From the NCBI GenBank assembly GCA_018475625.1, contig JAAKEZ010000002.1:248001-312000 (forward strand): 64,000 nt of DNA, in the 5' to 3' direction. Under the pieces are notes generated by a model, which worked only from the letters and a program-made list of their open reading frames with translations, was not told the origin of the DNA and did no database searches. Position 1 is the stretch's first letter. Every line of letters begins with the position of its first letter. The stretch is from Candidatus Bathyarchaeota archaeon A05DMB-2. Lineage in GTDB: Archaea; Thermoproteota; Bathyarchaeia; Bathyarchaeales; Bathycorpusculaceae. Of this stretch, positions 42,270 to 51,637 are shown piece after piece. A program made the position numbers and the translations under genes.

Positions 42270-43805
42270 TTGACCAGCAACCTCCAATCTTTCTATGAGC
42301 AGCTTATGGCAAGAGCGAAAGACCTGATTCTGCTGCATTCTGCTGAGGCGCTTGTGCACTGGGACATGGAAACCATGATGCCTCCCCGAGCCGTGAGCTT
42401 GCGCAGCGAACAACTCACGCTGTTAAGCCGCATCAGCCACAAGATGAGCACCGACCCTGAAATAGGACGCCTCTTGCAAGCCGTAACTGCAGACTTGCAG
42501 TACGAGAGCCTTGGCGAAGTGGAGAAGCGCAACGTCCACCTTATCAAGAAGAACTATGAGGAGCAGACTGCGCTGCCAGAGAAATTGGTTTCGGAAACTG
42601 CCAAGCAGCAAGCCATAACCGTGAACGCGTGGAAACAAGCAAAAGCTGCGAAACGCTTCGCCATGCTCAAGCCAGATCTTGAAAAACTCCTAGACTTGAG
42701 CCGTCAAGCCGCAGAAATTCTCATGAAAGTCAAACAAACCCGCACGCCTTATGATGCATTGATAGACATTTATGAGCCTAAAATGACAGCCGAAGCCATA
42801 GCCGCGATTTTTAACCCGCTTCAGCAAGGACTCAAAGGGTTATTGGAGAAAATTCAAGCCAGCCCAAACCAGCCCGACACAGAAATCCTCAAGCGCGCAA
42901 TTCCAATAGAAGTACAGTGGAAAATCGCCAAAGCGCTCAGCCAAACACTCGGCTACGACACCACGACACGAGAAGCTGGCGGAAGAATCGATGAAACCGA
43001 GCACCCTTTCACGGAAGGCTACTATGACGACGTGCGAATAACCACTCACTATTCTCCTGAAGAATTCGCGTCATCCATTTTTTCGGTGCTCCACGAAACA
43101 GGTCATGCGTTGTATGAACAGTGCTTGCCCCAGCAATGGAAGTACCAGCCCATTGGCACATACTGCTCCATGGGATTCCACGAATCCCAATCACGCTTCT
43201 ACGAAAACATCATAGGTCGCTCAAGAGAATTCTGGACCAATTGGCTGCCGAAACTGAAACAAATCGCTGCCCCCACTCTTGACAACGTGCATTTGGACAG
43301 TTTCGTGCGCGCCATAAACCATGTCAAGCCTTCAAAAATCCGCATAGAAGCCGACGAAGTCACCTATAACCTTCACATAATCATACGTTTCCAAATCGAA
43401 AAAGAACTTTTCAGTGGCAAAGCCAGCGTCAACGAACTGCCCGAACTCTGGAACCAGAAGTACGCTGAATATTTAGGTGTAGAAATCCAAAACGACAGTG
43501 AAGGGGTCATGCAGGACACACATTGGCCAAGCGGTCTTTACGGGTACTTCCCAACGTACACTTTAGGAAACATCTACAGTGGACAAATAACTGCCGCGCT
43601 CACAAGGGATCTGCCAGACTGGCACAACCAAGTCATCCAAGACAACCTGAACGTAGTGCGCGGATGGCTAATCAAAAACGTGCACAGCTACGGCAACCTC
43701 TACGACCCCGCAGACCTCATCAAGAAAATCACTGGGGAAAACTTGGATGCTGAACCTTACCTTAGATACCTGCATGAAAAATACAGCGGGCTCTACGGGT
43801 TTTGA
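42270..43805 (+). CDS. Carboxypeptidase Taq (M32 family)
   Basis: 511 residues from a TTG at 42270 (a TTG at 42216 would add 18); the shorter start fits the family, where ~15-25 residues precede 'HSAEALVHWDMETMMPPRAV'. Metal site 'SVLHETGHALYEQ' with HETGH, then 'MGFHESQSRFYENIIGRS' whose glutamate completes the zinc or cobalt ligands. 'VKPSKIRIEADEVTYNLHII' and 'DTHWPSGLYGYFPTYTLG' are also conserved. Removes C-terminal amino acids in the cytoplasm. Confidence 0.93.
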   Translation: MTSNLQSFYEQLMARAKDLILLHSAEALVHWDMETMMPPRAVSLRSEQLTLLSRISHKMSTDPEIGRLLQAVTADLQYESLGEVEKRNVHLIKKNYEEQTALPEKLVSETAKQQAITVNAWKQAKAAKRFAMLKPDLEKLLDLSRQAAEILMKVKQTRTPYDALIDIYEPKMTAEAIAAIFNPLQQGLKGLLEKIQASPNQPDTEILKRAIPIEVQWKIAKALSQTLGYDTTTREAGGRIDETEHPFTEGYYDDVRITTHYSPEEFASSIFSVLHETGHALYEQCLPQQWKYQPIGTYCSMGFHESQSRFYENIIGRSREFWTNWLPKLKQIAAPTLDNVHLDSFVRAINHVKPSKIRIEADEVTYNLHIIIRFQIEKELFSGKASVNELPELWNQKYAEYLGVEIQNDSEGVMQDTHWPSGLYGYFPTYTLGNIYSGQITAALTRDLPDWHNQVIQDNLNVVRGWLIKNVHSYGNLYDPADLIKKITGENLDAEPYLRYLHEKYSGLYGF

Positions 43806-43984
43806 GGTTGCGGTTTCTTAGCTAACGTGTTATAAACGTAGAGGCTGATATAAGCAGCAATTCCACCTATGAAGAGGAAGACGCCAAACCAACCGACAAC
43901 AGCGTCGTAATAGTTAGCGCCGTAGAGAAAAAGCACAATACCCGCCACGACAACGCCTAAGCACGCCCAATCAGTCCAACTCAT
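43793..43984 (-). CDS. Small two-helix membrane protein
   Basis: 63 residues: helices at about 7-26 (ACLGVVVAGIVLFLYGANYY) and 29-50 (VGWFGVFLFIGGIAAYISLY), ending in a polar tail. It ends inside the end of the M32 gene (13 bp tail-to-tail overlap). Not recognised. Confidence 0.55.
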   Translation of the reverse strand: MSWTDWACLGVVVAGIVLFLYGANYYDAVVGWFGVFLFIGGIAAYISLYVYNTLAKKPQPQNP

Positions 43985-44140
43985 TCAGCAGTCCTCATTC
44001 GCCAGATGATAGCATCCACTATATACAGTCAAAATATATAGAGTTACCGATGAGCCCGCGCCAAAATAAATGCAAAGGGCCGACATAAACACCAAAATTT
44101 ACCGAAAACACCAGCCAAAAACCCATTACCATCCGACACT

Positions 44141-44148
44141 TTTATATA
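44141..44148 (+). promoter_or_regulatory. TATA box of the HTH-Fae-Hps gene
   Basis: TTTATATA, close to the archaeal consensus, 37 bp upstream of the ATG at 44185. It places transcription start just upstream of this ATG and so supports that the N-terminal extension is translated. Confidence 0.55.
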
Positions 44149-44184
44149 CAAGATAGTACAGAGAGAGCGCCAGAGGCGACAAAA

Positions 44185-45636
44185 ATGTCGGACACAAACG
44201 TAAAAAAACCTGAAACACGAGAAGACTTGATAAAAATCGTGACAGAAGCCATCAAAAAAGAAAGAGAAGCCAAAGCTTCTCGACACATAAGACCGATAAA
44301 ACCGACAATATCTGGAACAGCTAAGACGCTTAACATACACAGAGACACACTTTACACATGGCTAAAAGAATTTGATGTGGACTTCAAACAGATTTCCGAC
44401 GGCGTGGCGACAACCTTAAGCCCAAACGTCGGCGATTCAGAAAACGTGTACCTAATTGGCGAAGCACTTGTCGGAGAAGGAAACGAAGTTGCACACATAG
44501 ACCTTTTACTAGGCGATAAAAACGGGCCGGTTGGAGAAGCATTTGCTTCGGGACTCTCACATCTTTCAGCCGGACACACGCCTTTGCTAGCGGTGATAAG
44601 GCCTAACCTTCCGCCAAAACCGCATACGCTGCTGGTGCCGAAGGTGACGGTAAGAAACATGGAGGACACGGGTAAAATCTTTGGACCTGCACAGGCTGCG
44701 GTTGCGAAGGCAATCGCGGATTCTGTTGAAGAAGGCATTATTCCAGCTGATAAAGTGGATGATTGGGTAATCATATGCAGTGTGTTCATTCACCCGGAGG
44801 CAAGCGATTATCGAAGGATATATCAGTATAACTACGGCGCGACAAGGTTGGCGTTGCAGAGGGCTTTGAAGAAGTATCCGTCACTCGACAAAATTAACTA
44901 CGACAAAGACAGGGCGAAACACCCGATAATGGGCTTCAAGGTTCCGCGCTTATGGAGACCACCATACCTGCAAATCTCGCTTGACAATCCGTCACTTGAG
45001 AACGCTAAGAAAGTAATCCAGCAGTTACCAGGAAGCGACAGAATAATAATCGAAGTCGGCACGCCACTCATCAAACGCTACGGAACCAGGGTAATAAGTG
45101 ATTTGAGACAGGTAGCCAAAGATACTTTCATGGTTGCAGACCTTAAGACGCTGGATGTCGGAAAGGTAGAAGCCGACATAGCATACGAAGACACGGCAGA
45201 CGCAGTCGTCGCTGCAGGACTAGCACCACCTGAAACACTTGACGCGTTCGTACACGAAGCCAAACGGCTCGGAATATACGCTGTCGTGGACATGCTAAAC
45301 GTCGATGACGTTCTTGGAAAACTGCAATCGCTCAAAGAATTTCCTGACATCGTGATACTGCACAGGGGAATAGACCAGGAAAGCGGAAGAACATGCGGAC
45401 TTGAACGCATACAGATGATACGCCAAGCCTTCCCAGACAAGAAATTTCTCATCGCCGTTGCAGGCGGCATAGTTCCAGAAACAGCCAAGGAAGCCTTGGA
45501 ACAAGGCGCAGACATACTCGTCGTCGGAAGATACGTGACTCAGTCAAAAGACATCGAACGTGCTGTACGAGATTTTTTGGAACTGACGCCAAGCATGCGC
45601 GAAGACATCGACCTATTCAGAGTACATACCGAATAA
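44185..45636 (+). CDS. Fae-Hps fusion with N-terminal helix-turn-helix
   Basis: 483 residues. Residues 43-66 read as a Fis-type HTH ([20 protein letters not shown]), after a charged N-terminus. Residues ~85-245 are formaldehyde-activating enzyme: '[20 protein letters not shown]' with catalytic His104, '[13 protein letters not shown]', '[20 protein letters not shown]'. Residues ~255-480 are hexulose-6-phosphate synthase: '[20 protein letters not shown]', '[20 protein letters not shown]', '[13 protein letters not shown]'. The pair links formaldehyde, H4MPT and ribulose-5-phosphate. The HTH is an unusual addition; a good TATA box supports the start. Confidence 0.93.
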   Translation: MSDTNVKKPETREDLIKIVTEAIKKEREAKASRHIRPIKPTISGTAKTLNIHRDTLYTWLKEFDVDFKQISDGVATTLSPNVGDSENVYLIGEALVGEGNEVAHIDLLLGDKNGPVGEAFASGLSHLSAGHTPLLAVIRPNLPPKPHTLLVPKVTVRNMEDTGKIFGPAQAAVAKAIADSVEEGIIPADKVDDWVIICSVFIHPEASDYRRIYQYNYGATRLALQRALKKYPSLDKINYDKDRAKHPIMGFKVPRLWRPPYLQISLDNPSLENAKKVIQQLPGSDRIIIEVGTPLIKRYGTRVISDLRQVAKDTFMVADLKTLDVGKVEADIAYEDTADAVVAAGLAPPETLDAFVHEAKRLGIYAVVDMLNVDDVLGKLQSLKEFPDIVILHRGIDQESGRTCGLERIQMIRQAFPDKKFLIAVAGGIVPETAKEALEQGADILVVGRYVTQSKDIERAVRDFLELTPSMREDIDLFRVHTE

Positions 45637-45668
45637 ACGTGCAGTAAAGCCTTCCCTTTTCTCTCTTT

Positions 45669-46862
45669 TCAAGTGAATATTCTAAGCACCAGAAACGCGA
45701 GGAAGAAAACAGAGCCTGCTATTAAGAACTGCGGCAGGAAACCTAGCGTTTCCGCAAGGAATGGACCGAGAAAAGAGCCAGAAGCCGCGCCTAAACCCAC
45801 AAGTCCGTCAAACAAGCCTGACTTTCCCGCGGGAATCAGCTCCATCGAAAGAGAAAGCGTGAAAATGTAATAGAAGGCGTAGGCGAATCCCAACAAAACC
45901 AAGATAACCGACGCCAAAATAGTCGTGAAAAACACGAAATTGACGATAACAACCAGCGAAAAAATGAGAGCACTGCGGAGAAGCACTATCCGCTGCATGT
46001 ACCCCTTTGCCACGGGAGACGACGCGCTTCTTCCAGCAAGGAAGTAGCCCACGACCGCCCCGCCCGAGCTCAGCATATAAACCATGAAGACCATGCTTGT
46101 TGGAAACGCTAACTCTTTGACGAAGAATATAGGCAGAGGCGTAAAGAACAGGCTTGAAGCCAGAGAAAACAGAACCAGTGCAATCCCGAACGCGACGAAA
46201 CTTTCAGTTTTAAGCTTTTCCCGAAGAGACGCGCCATCCATCAGCTTGGAAAATGTGCCAGCACCTCGGTAGGTGAAATCAACCTTTTTTTCTATGCTCA
46301 CCAGTCGACGTTCAAAAATCAAGACTGGGTCAGCCACGAGGAATATGGATAAAACGAAAGCAACCAAGTTCAGGCCGCTGCACAGCAGCAAGATGTGGTT
46401 AGCGCTTAGTGCGGTTGCCGACGAGAAAAATCCAAGGAGCAAGCCAATGAGCCAGCCTATCTCCGTGAAGCCCTCGTACAGTGCATACGATTTTCCCCAG
46501 TCCTCGTGTGAATAATGCTCGGCTACTAGAACGTTTTTGGGAGCTTCATGCGCCACGTGAAGCATTGACATCACCACGTAGAGAACGATGAACGTTACGA
46601 CGTTCGTGGCAAACGTGAAAAGAAACAGAAGCACAGTCGCCGAGATGAAAGAGAGCAGGATATACAGTTTGAAGCGTCTGGTTTTGTCGCAGATGTAACC
46701 CCAGAAAAACGATGCCGGGATAGCCAAGAACAGCGCAGCTGAGGTCATGATGCCCAGGTCAACCAGTGTCCCACCGATGGCTTGGGATACCACGTACAAT
46801 GGGATGAAAACTGAGAGCAGGCCGAACGCCATCTCGTGGAAGAAGAAACCCAACCGCCACAT
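45669..46862 (-). CDS. MFS transporter
   Basis: 397 residues, 12 predicted helices in two halves separated by a charged loop (VSIEKKVDFTYRGAGTFSKL). 'SFFWGYICDKTRRFKLYILL' is the MFS motif A loop between helices 2 and 3. Substrate unknown; drug or metabolite efflux is usual for this size. Single gene. Confidence 0.85.
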   Translation of the reverse strand: MWRLGFFFHEMAFGLLSVFIPLYVVSQAIGGTLVDLGIMTSAALFLAIPASFFWGYICDKTRRFKLYILLSFISATVLLFLFTFATNVVTFIVLYVVMSMLHVAHEAPKNVLVAEHYSHEDWGKSYALYEGFTEIGWLIGLLLGFFSSATALSANHILLLCSGLNLVAFVLSIFLVADPVLIFERRLVSIEKKVDFTYRGAGTFSKLMDGASLREKLKTESFVAFGIALVLFSLASSLFFTPLPIFFVKELAFPTSMVFMVYMLSSGGAVVGYFLAGRSASSPVAKGYMQRIVLLRSALIFSLVVIVNFVFFTTILASVILVLLGFAYAFYYIFTLSLSMELIPAGKSGLFDGLVGLGAASGSFLGPFLAETLGFLPQFLIAGSVFFLAFLVLRIFT

Positions 46863-47069
46863 AGCAACAGCACTGCCTCAGAGAGGATTAAAACCTTTAG
46901 CCCTCGCGAGACGGCTTTTCATGGACTGACATTCAAAATGTTAGCAGCCGTCGCCTTTTTCTCTCTTTCCGCCTATAATGGGTGCCAGAACCACAGTAAA
47001 CCTTCTGGATTGTGCCCCTGCATTTTTCAAATGGTTTATCCTAACATTAAGTAGACACATAATAGCAAA

Positions 47070-47077
47070 TTTATATA
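47070..47077 (+). promoter_or_regulatory. TATA box upstream of TrmB fragment
   Basis: TTTATATA, 27 bp before the ATG at 47105, so transcription should start almost at the start codon. The promoter looks intact although the gene is truncated. Confidence 0.45.
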
Positions 47078-47104
47078 GAATTACGATACAAATAATTCCA
47101 ACAT

Positions 47105-47296
47105 ATGAAAAATGGGTTTAGAACTTGCCTTCCTGATGATAAAAAGATAGAGACATTAGTAAGACTTGGGCTAACCAACAATCAAGCAAGAGTCTATCTT
47201 TCAGCTCTGCAAACTAGAAAAGCGTCCGTTAAGACAATTTCCCAATCCGCTAAGGTTGGTCGTGAAGACGTGTATCGTATAATGCCTTCACTTTGA
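47105..47296 (+). pseudogene. TrmB-family regulator, N-terminal fragment
   Basis: 63 residues: 'ETLVRLGLTNNQARVYLSAL' and 'TISQSAKVGREDVYRIMPSL' are the first helices of a TrmB-type winged helix, which normally continues 'E.LGLV...' for 200 more residues. The frame ends at a TGA just after the recognition helix. The following sequence is from an unrelated PQQ-repeat protein, so the rest has been lost by deletion or recombination. Confidence 0.7.
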
Positions 47297-48471
47297 GGAA
47301 TCCTAATGCCATGCAGATAATGGCAGGCTACGATTACACTACAGGCGCGTTTCTGTGGAAAAACAATCAAACCGTGCTAAACATTGACATCCTCATACAG
47401 GGAATTGCAACCAGCCCGAACGGTCCTCATCTCATGAGGGACAGTGCCTCACCAAACTATGTTGCATACGACGTCAAAACGGGTCAAGAGATTTGGAGAG
47501 CTTCCACGGGGGAGCTGCCGTGGAGTATGCTTCCCGCTTACGGATATGTCTACCATGACGGCGTTCATTTCATCAGTAGCTACGACGGTCATGTATATGC
47601 GTATCAATCCACTGATGGAAAACTTGTGTGGAAGAGCGAGTTCACAGGAGAAGATTGGGAAACGATGACTGGTTCACAACCGTACAACGCAAAAGCAGTT
47701 GGCGCGGATGGAAAGCTGTACTTCGCAAGTACTACTGAGTATCAGATGATGCCCAGACCTAGATTCCAGATACTCGTATGCTTCGATGAGGCCACTGGAA
47801 AAATCAACTGGAAACTTCCTATTGGAATCAACCCAAGGGGCATTGCTGACGGTTACTTCATAGGTGAAGACATTGACAACGGTATCTTGTACTGCATAGG
47901 CAAAGGACCAACTTCTACCGCAGTCACGGCGCCCAATGTTGCAGTAACAACCGGTTCGTCAATAATGATTAAAGGCTCAGTAACAGATATCTCACCTGGC
48001 ACATTTGAAAGCGGAATACGTGCTCGTTTCGCAAACGGTGTCCCTGCAATTTCCGATGCTGACATGAGCATGTGGATGGACTACCTGTACGGACAGAACG
48101 CTACATTGCTGAACAATCCGCCTAAACCTGATGGAGTCGAAGTTTCCCTAAGTGTACTTGATTCCAACGGCAACTACAGGAGCATTGGAACCACAAAAAC
48201 GAATTCTGATGGATTCTTTGCGTTTAGCTGGAAACCTGATATTGATGGACAATTCACGGTGTATGCTTCTTTCGCCGGCTCTGAATCATATTGGCCTTCA
48301 CATGCGGTAACGTCATTCTTGGTTGAAAATGCGCCTCAGAGTTCTCCTACTTCCACAGCCATACCTACATCAAATGCTGAGCTGTACATCATGAGCTTCG
48401 GGATAGCGATAATCATTGCAATCGCTGTAGTCGGCGCTTTGATCCTGCTGATGCTGAGAAAACGACCATAG
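47293..48471 (+). pseudogene. PQQ-repeat surface protein, 5'-truncated
   Basis: 392 codons from a TTG that overlaps the TrmB stop; no signal peptide. Repeats with 'YDYTTGAFLWKN', 'AYDVKTGQEIWRASTGE', 'YAYQSTDGKLVWKSEFTG', 'CFDEATGKINWKLPIG' are blades of a PQQ-type beta propeller. An Ig-like domain ('VEVSLSVLDSNGNYRSIGTT') and a C-terminal membrane anchor (IMSFGIAIIIAIAVVGALIL + basic end) follow. The N-terminal blades and secretion signal are missing. It would be a cell-surface protein if intact. Expression from the TrmB promoter cannot secrete it. Confidence 0.65.
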
Positions 48472-48569
48472 GCTGAAAACATTCAGCAAAAGCAATCCCT
48501 TTTTTTGAGACTATCCTATTCCAGAAAAAAGGCTTAAGGAGAAAGAGGCAAAGAACAAATGGGCTGAGA

Positions 48570-48654
48570 GGGCTCTGGACTGGAATTCACGATGCAGTAG
48601 CTGTCATCGTGTCTTTTTCATTCTCTTTTCTCCTTTAATTTGGTGTCCAGAGCC
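48570..48654. ncRNA. Possible structured RNA or long-stem element
   Basis: An exact 11-bp inverted repeat (GGGCTCTGGAC at 48570-48580, GTCCAGAGCCC at 48644-48654) encloses a second 7-bp dyad (CACGATG / CATCGTG, about 48588-48611) and a T-rich run. In 358 bp between the PQQ remnant and rps6e there is no gene. The nested stems suggest a folded RNA or a decayed element end. Strand and identity are unknown. Confidence 0.35.
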
Positions 48655-48829
48655 CCAGCAAACTCTGAAAAGATTTCGACGAAATAAACTGAATGGGATT
48701 CAATCATTTTTATCGCAAGTTAAAGCGATTCCGCGGTCTAAAAGCATTATCTGATGAAGTAAATTTCTCCATGCTAAACCCTTAATAGAGAGAGGCTCAA
48801 CTTCATACTCCGCTGGAGTTAAGCATCAT

Positions 48830-49225
48830 ATGGCTAAGTTCAAGGTAATAGTATCCGACCCAGAAAACGGCACTTCCAAAGTGGTTGAGCTTGAGGAAGC
48901 GCGAGCTGCCTCCTTCATCGGGAGAAAAATCGGAGAAACCGTGGAAGGCGCTGTGGTGGATTTGCCCGCGTACAAGCTGCAGATAATGGGCGGCTCGGAC
49001 AAGGACGGCATTCCCATGAGACCAAACGTCCACGGCGGCGTTCGACGAAAGGTGGTGTTGAGCGGCGGCGCAGGCTTCAACCCAAAAGACAAGGGTCAAC
49101 GGAGACGGAAGATGGTTCGTGGAGACGTGATAACTGACGAGATTGTTCAGATAAACACGAAAATCATTGAGAAGCCGAAGAAAACCGCTGAAAGCAAGGC
49201 GGAGCCAGCCAAGAAAGAAGCCTAA
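48830..49225 (+). CDS. rps6e: Ribosomal protein S6e
   Basis: 131 residues matching archaeal eS6: 'KVIVSDPENGTSKVVELEEA', 'FIGRKIGETVEGAVVDLPAY', 'IMGGSDKDGIPMRPNVHGGV', 'KDKGQRRRKMVRGDVITDEI'. The Ala/Lys-rich tail is an extension. First gene of the S6e/aIF2-gamma block; the next gene follows 85 bp on. Confidence 0.97.
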   Translation: MAKFKVIVSDPENGTSKVVELEEARAASFIGRKIGETVEGAVVDLPAYKLQIMGGSDKDGIPMRPNVHGGVRRKVVLSGGAGFNPKDKGQRRRKMVRGDVITDEIVQINTKIIEKPKKTAESKAEPAKKEA

Positions 49226-49310
49226 CCATTCCAGTCATCTGTGCTTAAGACTTATTAACTGCCGTATTTTTAATCCTTCATTAATCCCTGAACATTGGAC
49301 ACCGAGAAAA

Positions 49311-50570
49311 ATGAGTAGCACAAGTAAAGCCCTGCCAAAGCAACCTGAAGTTAACATCGGTACCATAGGTCATGTTGACCACGGGAAAACAACGCTGGTT
49401 CAAGCCATGACAGGCGTCTGGGCGTCTCGTCACAGCGAAGAGCTCAAGCGCGGCATCACCATAAAACTCGGCTACGCTGGCATGCCTATCTACAAGTGCC
49501 CAAAATGCGAAGCCCCGAGAAACTACACCACCAATCCTGTCTGCCCAAACTGCGTTTCGGAAGCGATTTTTGTTCGCGCCATAAGCTTCGTAGACGCTCC
49601 TGGACATGAGGCGTTGATGGCGACAATGCTTTCAGGCGCCGCTATCATGGATGGAGCTATTCTTGTGATTGCTGCTGATGAGCCTTGTCCTCAACCCCAG
49701 ACGCGAGAGCACCTGGCGGCTGCCGAGGTCAGCGGCATAAAGAACATTATTATCGTCCAGAACAAGATTGACATCGTTGACGAGAAGAGGGCGCGCAAAA
49801 GCTACGAGGAAATCAAAGCATTCACCAAGGGAACGGTGGCGGAAAATGCGCCGATAATTCCTGTTTCTGCTCAACGGGGGATAAACATTGATGTGCTTCT
49901 CAACGCGATTGAGGAGGTTATACCCACGCCTCACAGGGACGAGGCGAAGCCTCCGCTCATGTACATCATCCGCTCCTTCGACACCAACAAGCCTGGAACC
50001 GCTATTGAAGACCTTGAAGGCGGAGTCATCGGTGGAACCATCGCACAAGGCAAGTTTAAGGTCGGAGAAGAAATAGAGATTCGCCCCGGCATCAGCGCCG
50101 AGCGAGAAGGCAGAACCGTCTACGACCCATTAGTCACCGAGATAGTCAGTTTGCACGCTGGCGAGAAAAGCGTGAAAGAAGCAACCTGCGGCGGACTGGT
50201 CGGAGTAGGCACTCTCTTAGACCCGTCATACTCAAAAGCGGACGGTTTAACAGGCAACATTGCTGGAAAAACCGGGCTCCTGCCCCCAACATTGACGGAG
50301 TTGACTCTGGAGACGCATATGCTGGAGCGGGCGGTGGGCACGAAGGAGCTTTTGAAGGTTGAACGGATAAACATAGACGAAACGTTGCTGCTTCACGTGG
50401 GCGCCGCCGTGAACGTCGGAAAAGTCCTCGCTGTCAAAAGCAACACGGTAAGGGTTAAGCTGACTCGCCCAATTTGTGCGCAACCCGGATCCAGAGTGGC
50501 CATGAGCAGAAAGATTACCGCGCGTTGGCGGCTCATAGGTTACGGGATAATAGTGGACACTTCCGCATAA
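49311..50570 (+). CDS. eif2g: Translation initiation factor aIF2 subunit gamma
   Basis: 419 residues. GTPase motifs: G1 'GHVDHGKTTL', switch I 'ELKRGITIKLGYA', zinc knuckle 'YKCPKCEAPRNYTTNPVCPNC', G3 'VDAPGHEAL', G4 'QNKIDIV', then domains II and III. Binds Met-tRNAi and GTP with alpha and beta subunits. The ATG at 49311 gives the normal start (the frame upstream overlaps rps6e). Confidence 0.97.
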   Translation: MSSTSKALPKQPEVNIGTIGHVDHGKTTLVQAMTGVWASRHSEELKRGITIKLGYAGMPIYKCPKCEAPRNYTTNPVCPNCVSEAIFVRAISFVDAPGHEALMATMLSGAAIMDGAILVIAADEPCPQPQTREHLAAAEVSGIKNIIIVQNKIDIVDEKRARKSYEEIKAFTKGTVAENAPIIPVSAQRGINIDVLLNAIEEVIPTPHRDEAKPPLMYIIRSFDTNKPGTAIEDLEGGVIGGTIAQGKFKVGEEIEIRPGISAEREGRTVYDPLVTEIVSLHAGEKSVKEATCGGLVGVGTLLDPSYSKADGLTGNIAGKTGLLPPTLTELTLETHMLERAVGTKELLKVERINIDETLLLHVGAAVNVGKVLAVKSNTVRVKLTRPICAQPGSRVAMSRKITARWRLIGYGIIVDTSA

Positions 50571-50585
50571 GCGCCAGGGCCGCGT

Positions 50586-51023
50586 TTAGTCTGCCGGCTT
50601 AATTTTTCCTTGGGTTATCAAGAATTCATGTGCTTTTTGGAGCACGTCTTTGGCGTTTTTGAAGGTCAGCTTGTCCATGGCCTGTTCGTAGTTTAGCCAG
50701 GCGTATCCCACATGTTCGTAGGATATCTTGACTTTTTCCATGTGTGTTTCGATTAGGTAGAATATTACTTGTTTGTGTATGGTTGCGCCTTTTCTCCTGT
50801 AGAAGTACTCTACTTTTTCTTTGAAGCCGTCGATGAATTGGGCGTCAATTATGCCTGTTTCCTCTTGGAGTTCCCGGAGCACGGTATCCTTCTCGCTTTC
50901 GCCAGGTTCCATGTTGCCTTTCACGAAGTCCCAGTGACCTGCCTCATAATGCAGAAGAAGGAAGTTGACATCGGCGTCTTTTTTCATGAAAACCACGGCG
51001 CCACATGATTTTTCTTGAAACAT
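50586..51023 (-). CDS. NUDIX hydrolase, Ap4A-type
   Basis: 145 residues from ATG 51023. Nudix box 'GNMEPGESEKDTVLRELQEE' followed by TGI, and the N-terminal 'SCGAVVF' strand with 'LLLHYEAGHWDFVKG', as in diadenosine-tetraphosphate hydrolases (NUDT2-like). Cleaves dinucleoside polyphosphates, stress signals. Convergent with aIF2-gamma (15 bp apart) and breaks the otherwise co-directional translation block. Confidence 0.88.
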   Translation of the reverse strand: MFQEKSCGAVVFMKKDADVNFLLLHYEAGHWDFVKGNMEPGESEKDTVLRELQEETGIIDAQFIDGFKEKVEYFYRRKGATIHKQVIFYLIETHMEKVKISYEHVGYAWLNYEQAMDKLTFKNAKDVLQKAHEFLITQGKIKPAD

Positions 51024-51223
51024 ACTCGTCACCAAATGTGCGTCTTGTCTTGCCACTTTAAGAGGTGGTGGAGTTTAAAAGCGATACGCAAATCTACGAC
51101 TACGCTTTTCAAAGTGCGCGTAGATTTTGGGGCGGAAAATTTTGGAACAAACAGTTAATATGTTTATGAATAGAGAAGAGGGGAAAGTGCAAGCCGTGTT
51201 TGAAGCGCTGTGTGGTGCGTTAA

Positions 51224-51634
51224 ATGGCAGATGCGAAACCATTGAAGATAATTCTTGATTCAAACGCGCTTTTTGTTCCGCTTCAGTTCAAAATCGACAT
51301 CTTCACAGATTTGGAGCGGTTGCTGAACAGGAGGTTTGAGTTGATTTTGCTTTCGCCTGTCAAACAGGAACTGGAGGTGCTTGCTGCACAGGGGTCGCCG
51401 AAAATGCGGAGGAACGCTTCTTTCGCGTTGGAGCTTGCTGAGAAATGCAGGTACGTCGCTGTTGAGGCGTCTGCTTATGCGGTTACTGACGACGTTATAT
51501 TTGAAACCGCTAAGAATTGGGGTGTTCCAGTGTTTACCAATGATAGACTGCTTAGGAAGAGGCTAAGAGATATAAATGTGCCAGTGATTTATGTGAGACA
51601 AAAATCGCGTCTAGAGATTGACGGGTTGATATAA
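51224..51634 (+). CDS. PIN-domain protein (Fcf1/Utp24-like, COG1412)
   Basis: 136 residues: 'KIILDSNALFVPLQFKIDIF' (first Asp), 'FELILLSPVKQELEVLA' (Glu), 'TDDVIFETAKNWGVPVFTND' (acid cluster). This PIN type sits next to aIF2-gamma and rpo7 in most archaea and is related to eukaryotic rRNA-processing Fcf1/Utp24, so it is probably a ribosome-maturation nuclease, not a toxin. The next gene starts 3 bp later. Confidence 0.9.
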   Translation: MADAKPLKIILDSNALFVPLQFKIDIFTDLERLLNRRFELILLSPVKQELEVLAAQGSPKMRRNASFALELAEKCRYVAVEASAYAVTDDVIFETAKNWGVPVFTNDRLLRKRLRDINVPVIYVRQKSRLEIDGLI

Positions 51635-51637
51635 ACC

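Noticed and set aside
51224-51634. PIN domain as a VapC toxin
   Set aside because: No antitoxin next to it, and its place between aIF2-gamma and rpo7 is that of the conserved Fcf1-like housekeeping protein.
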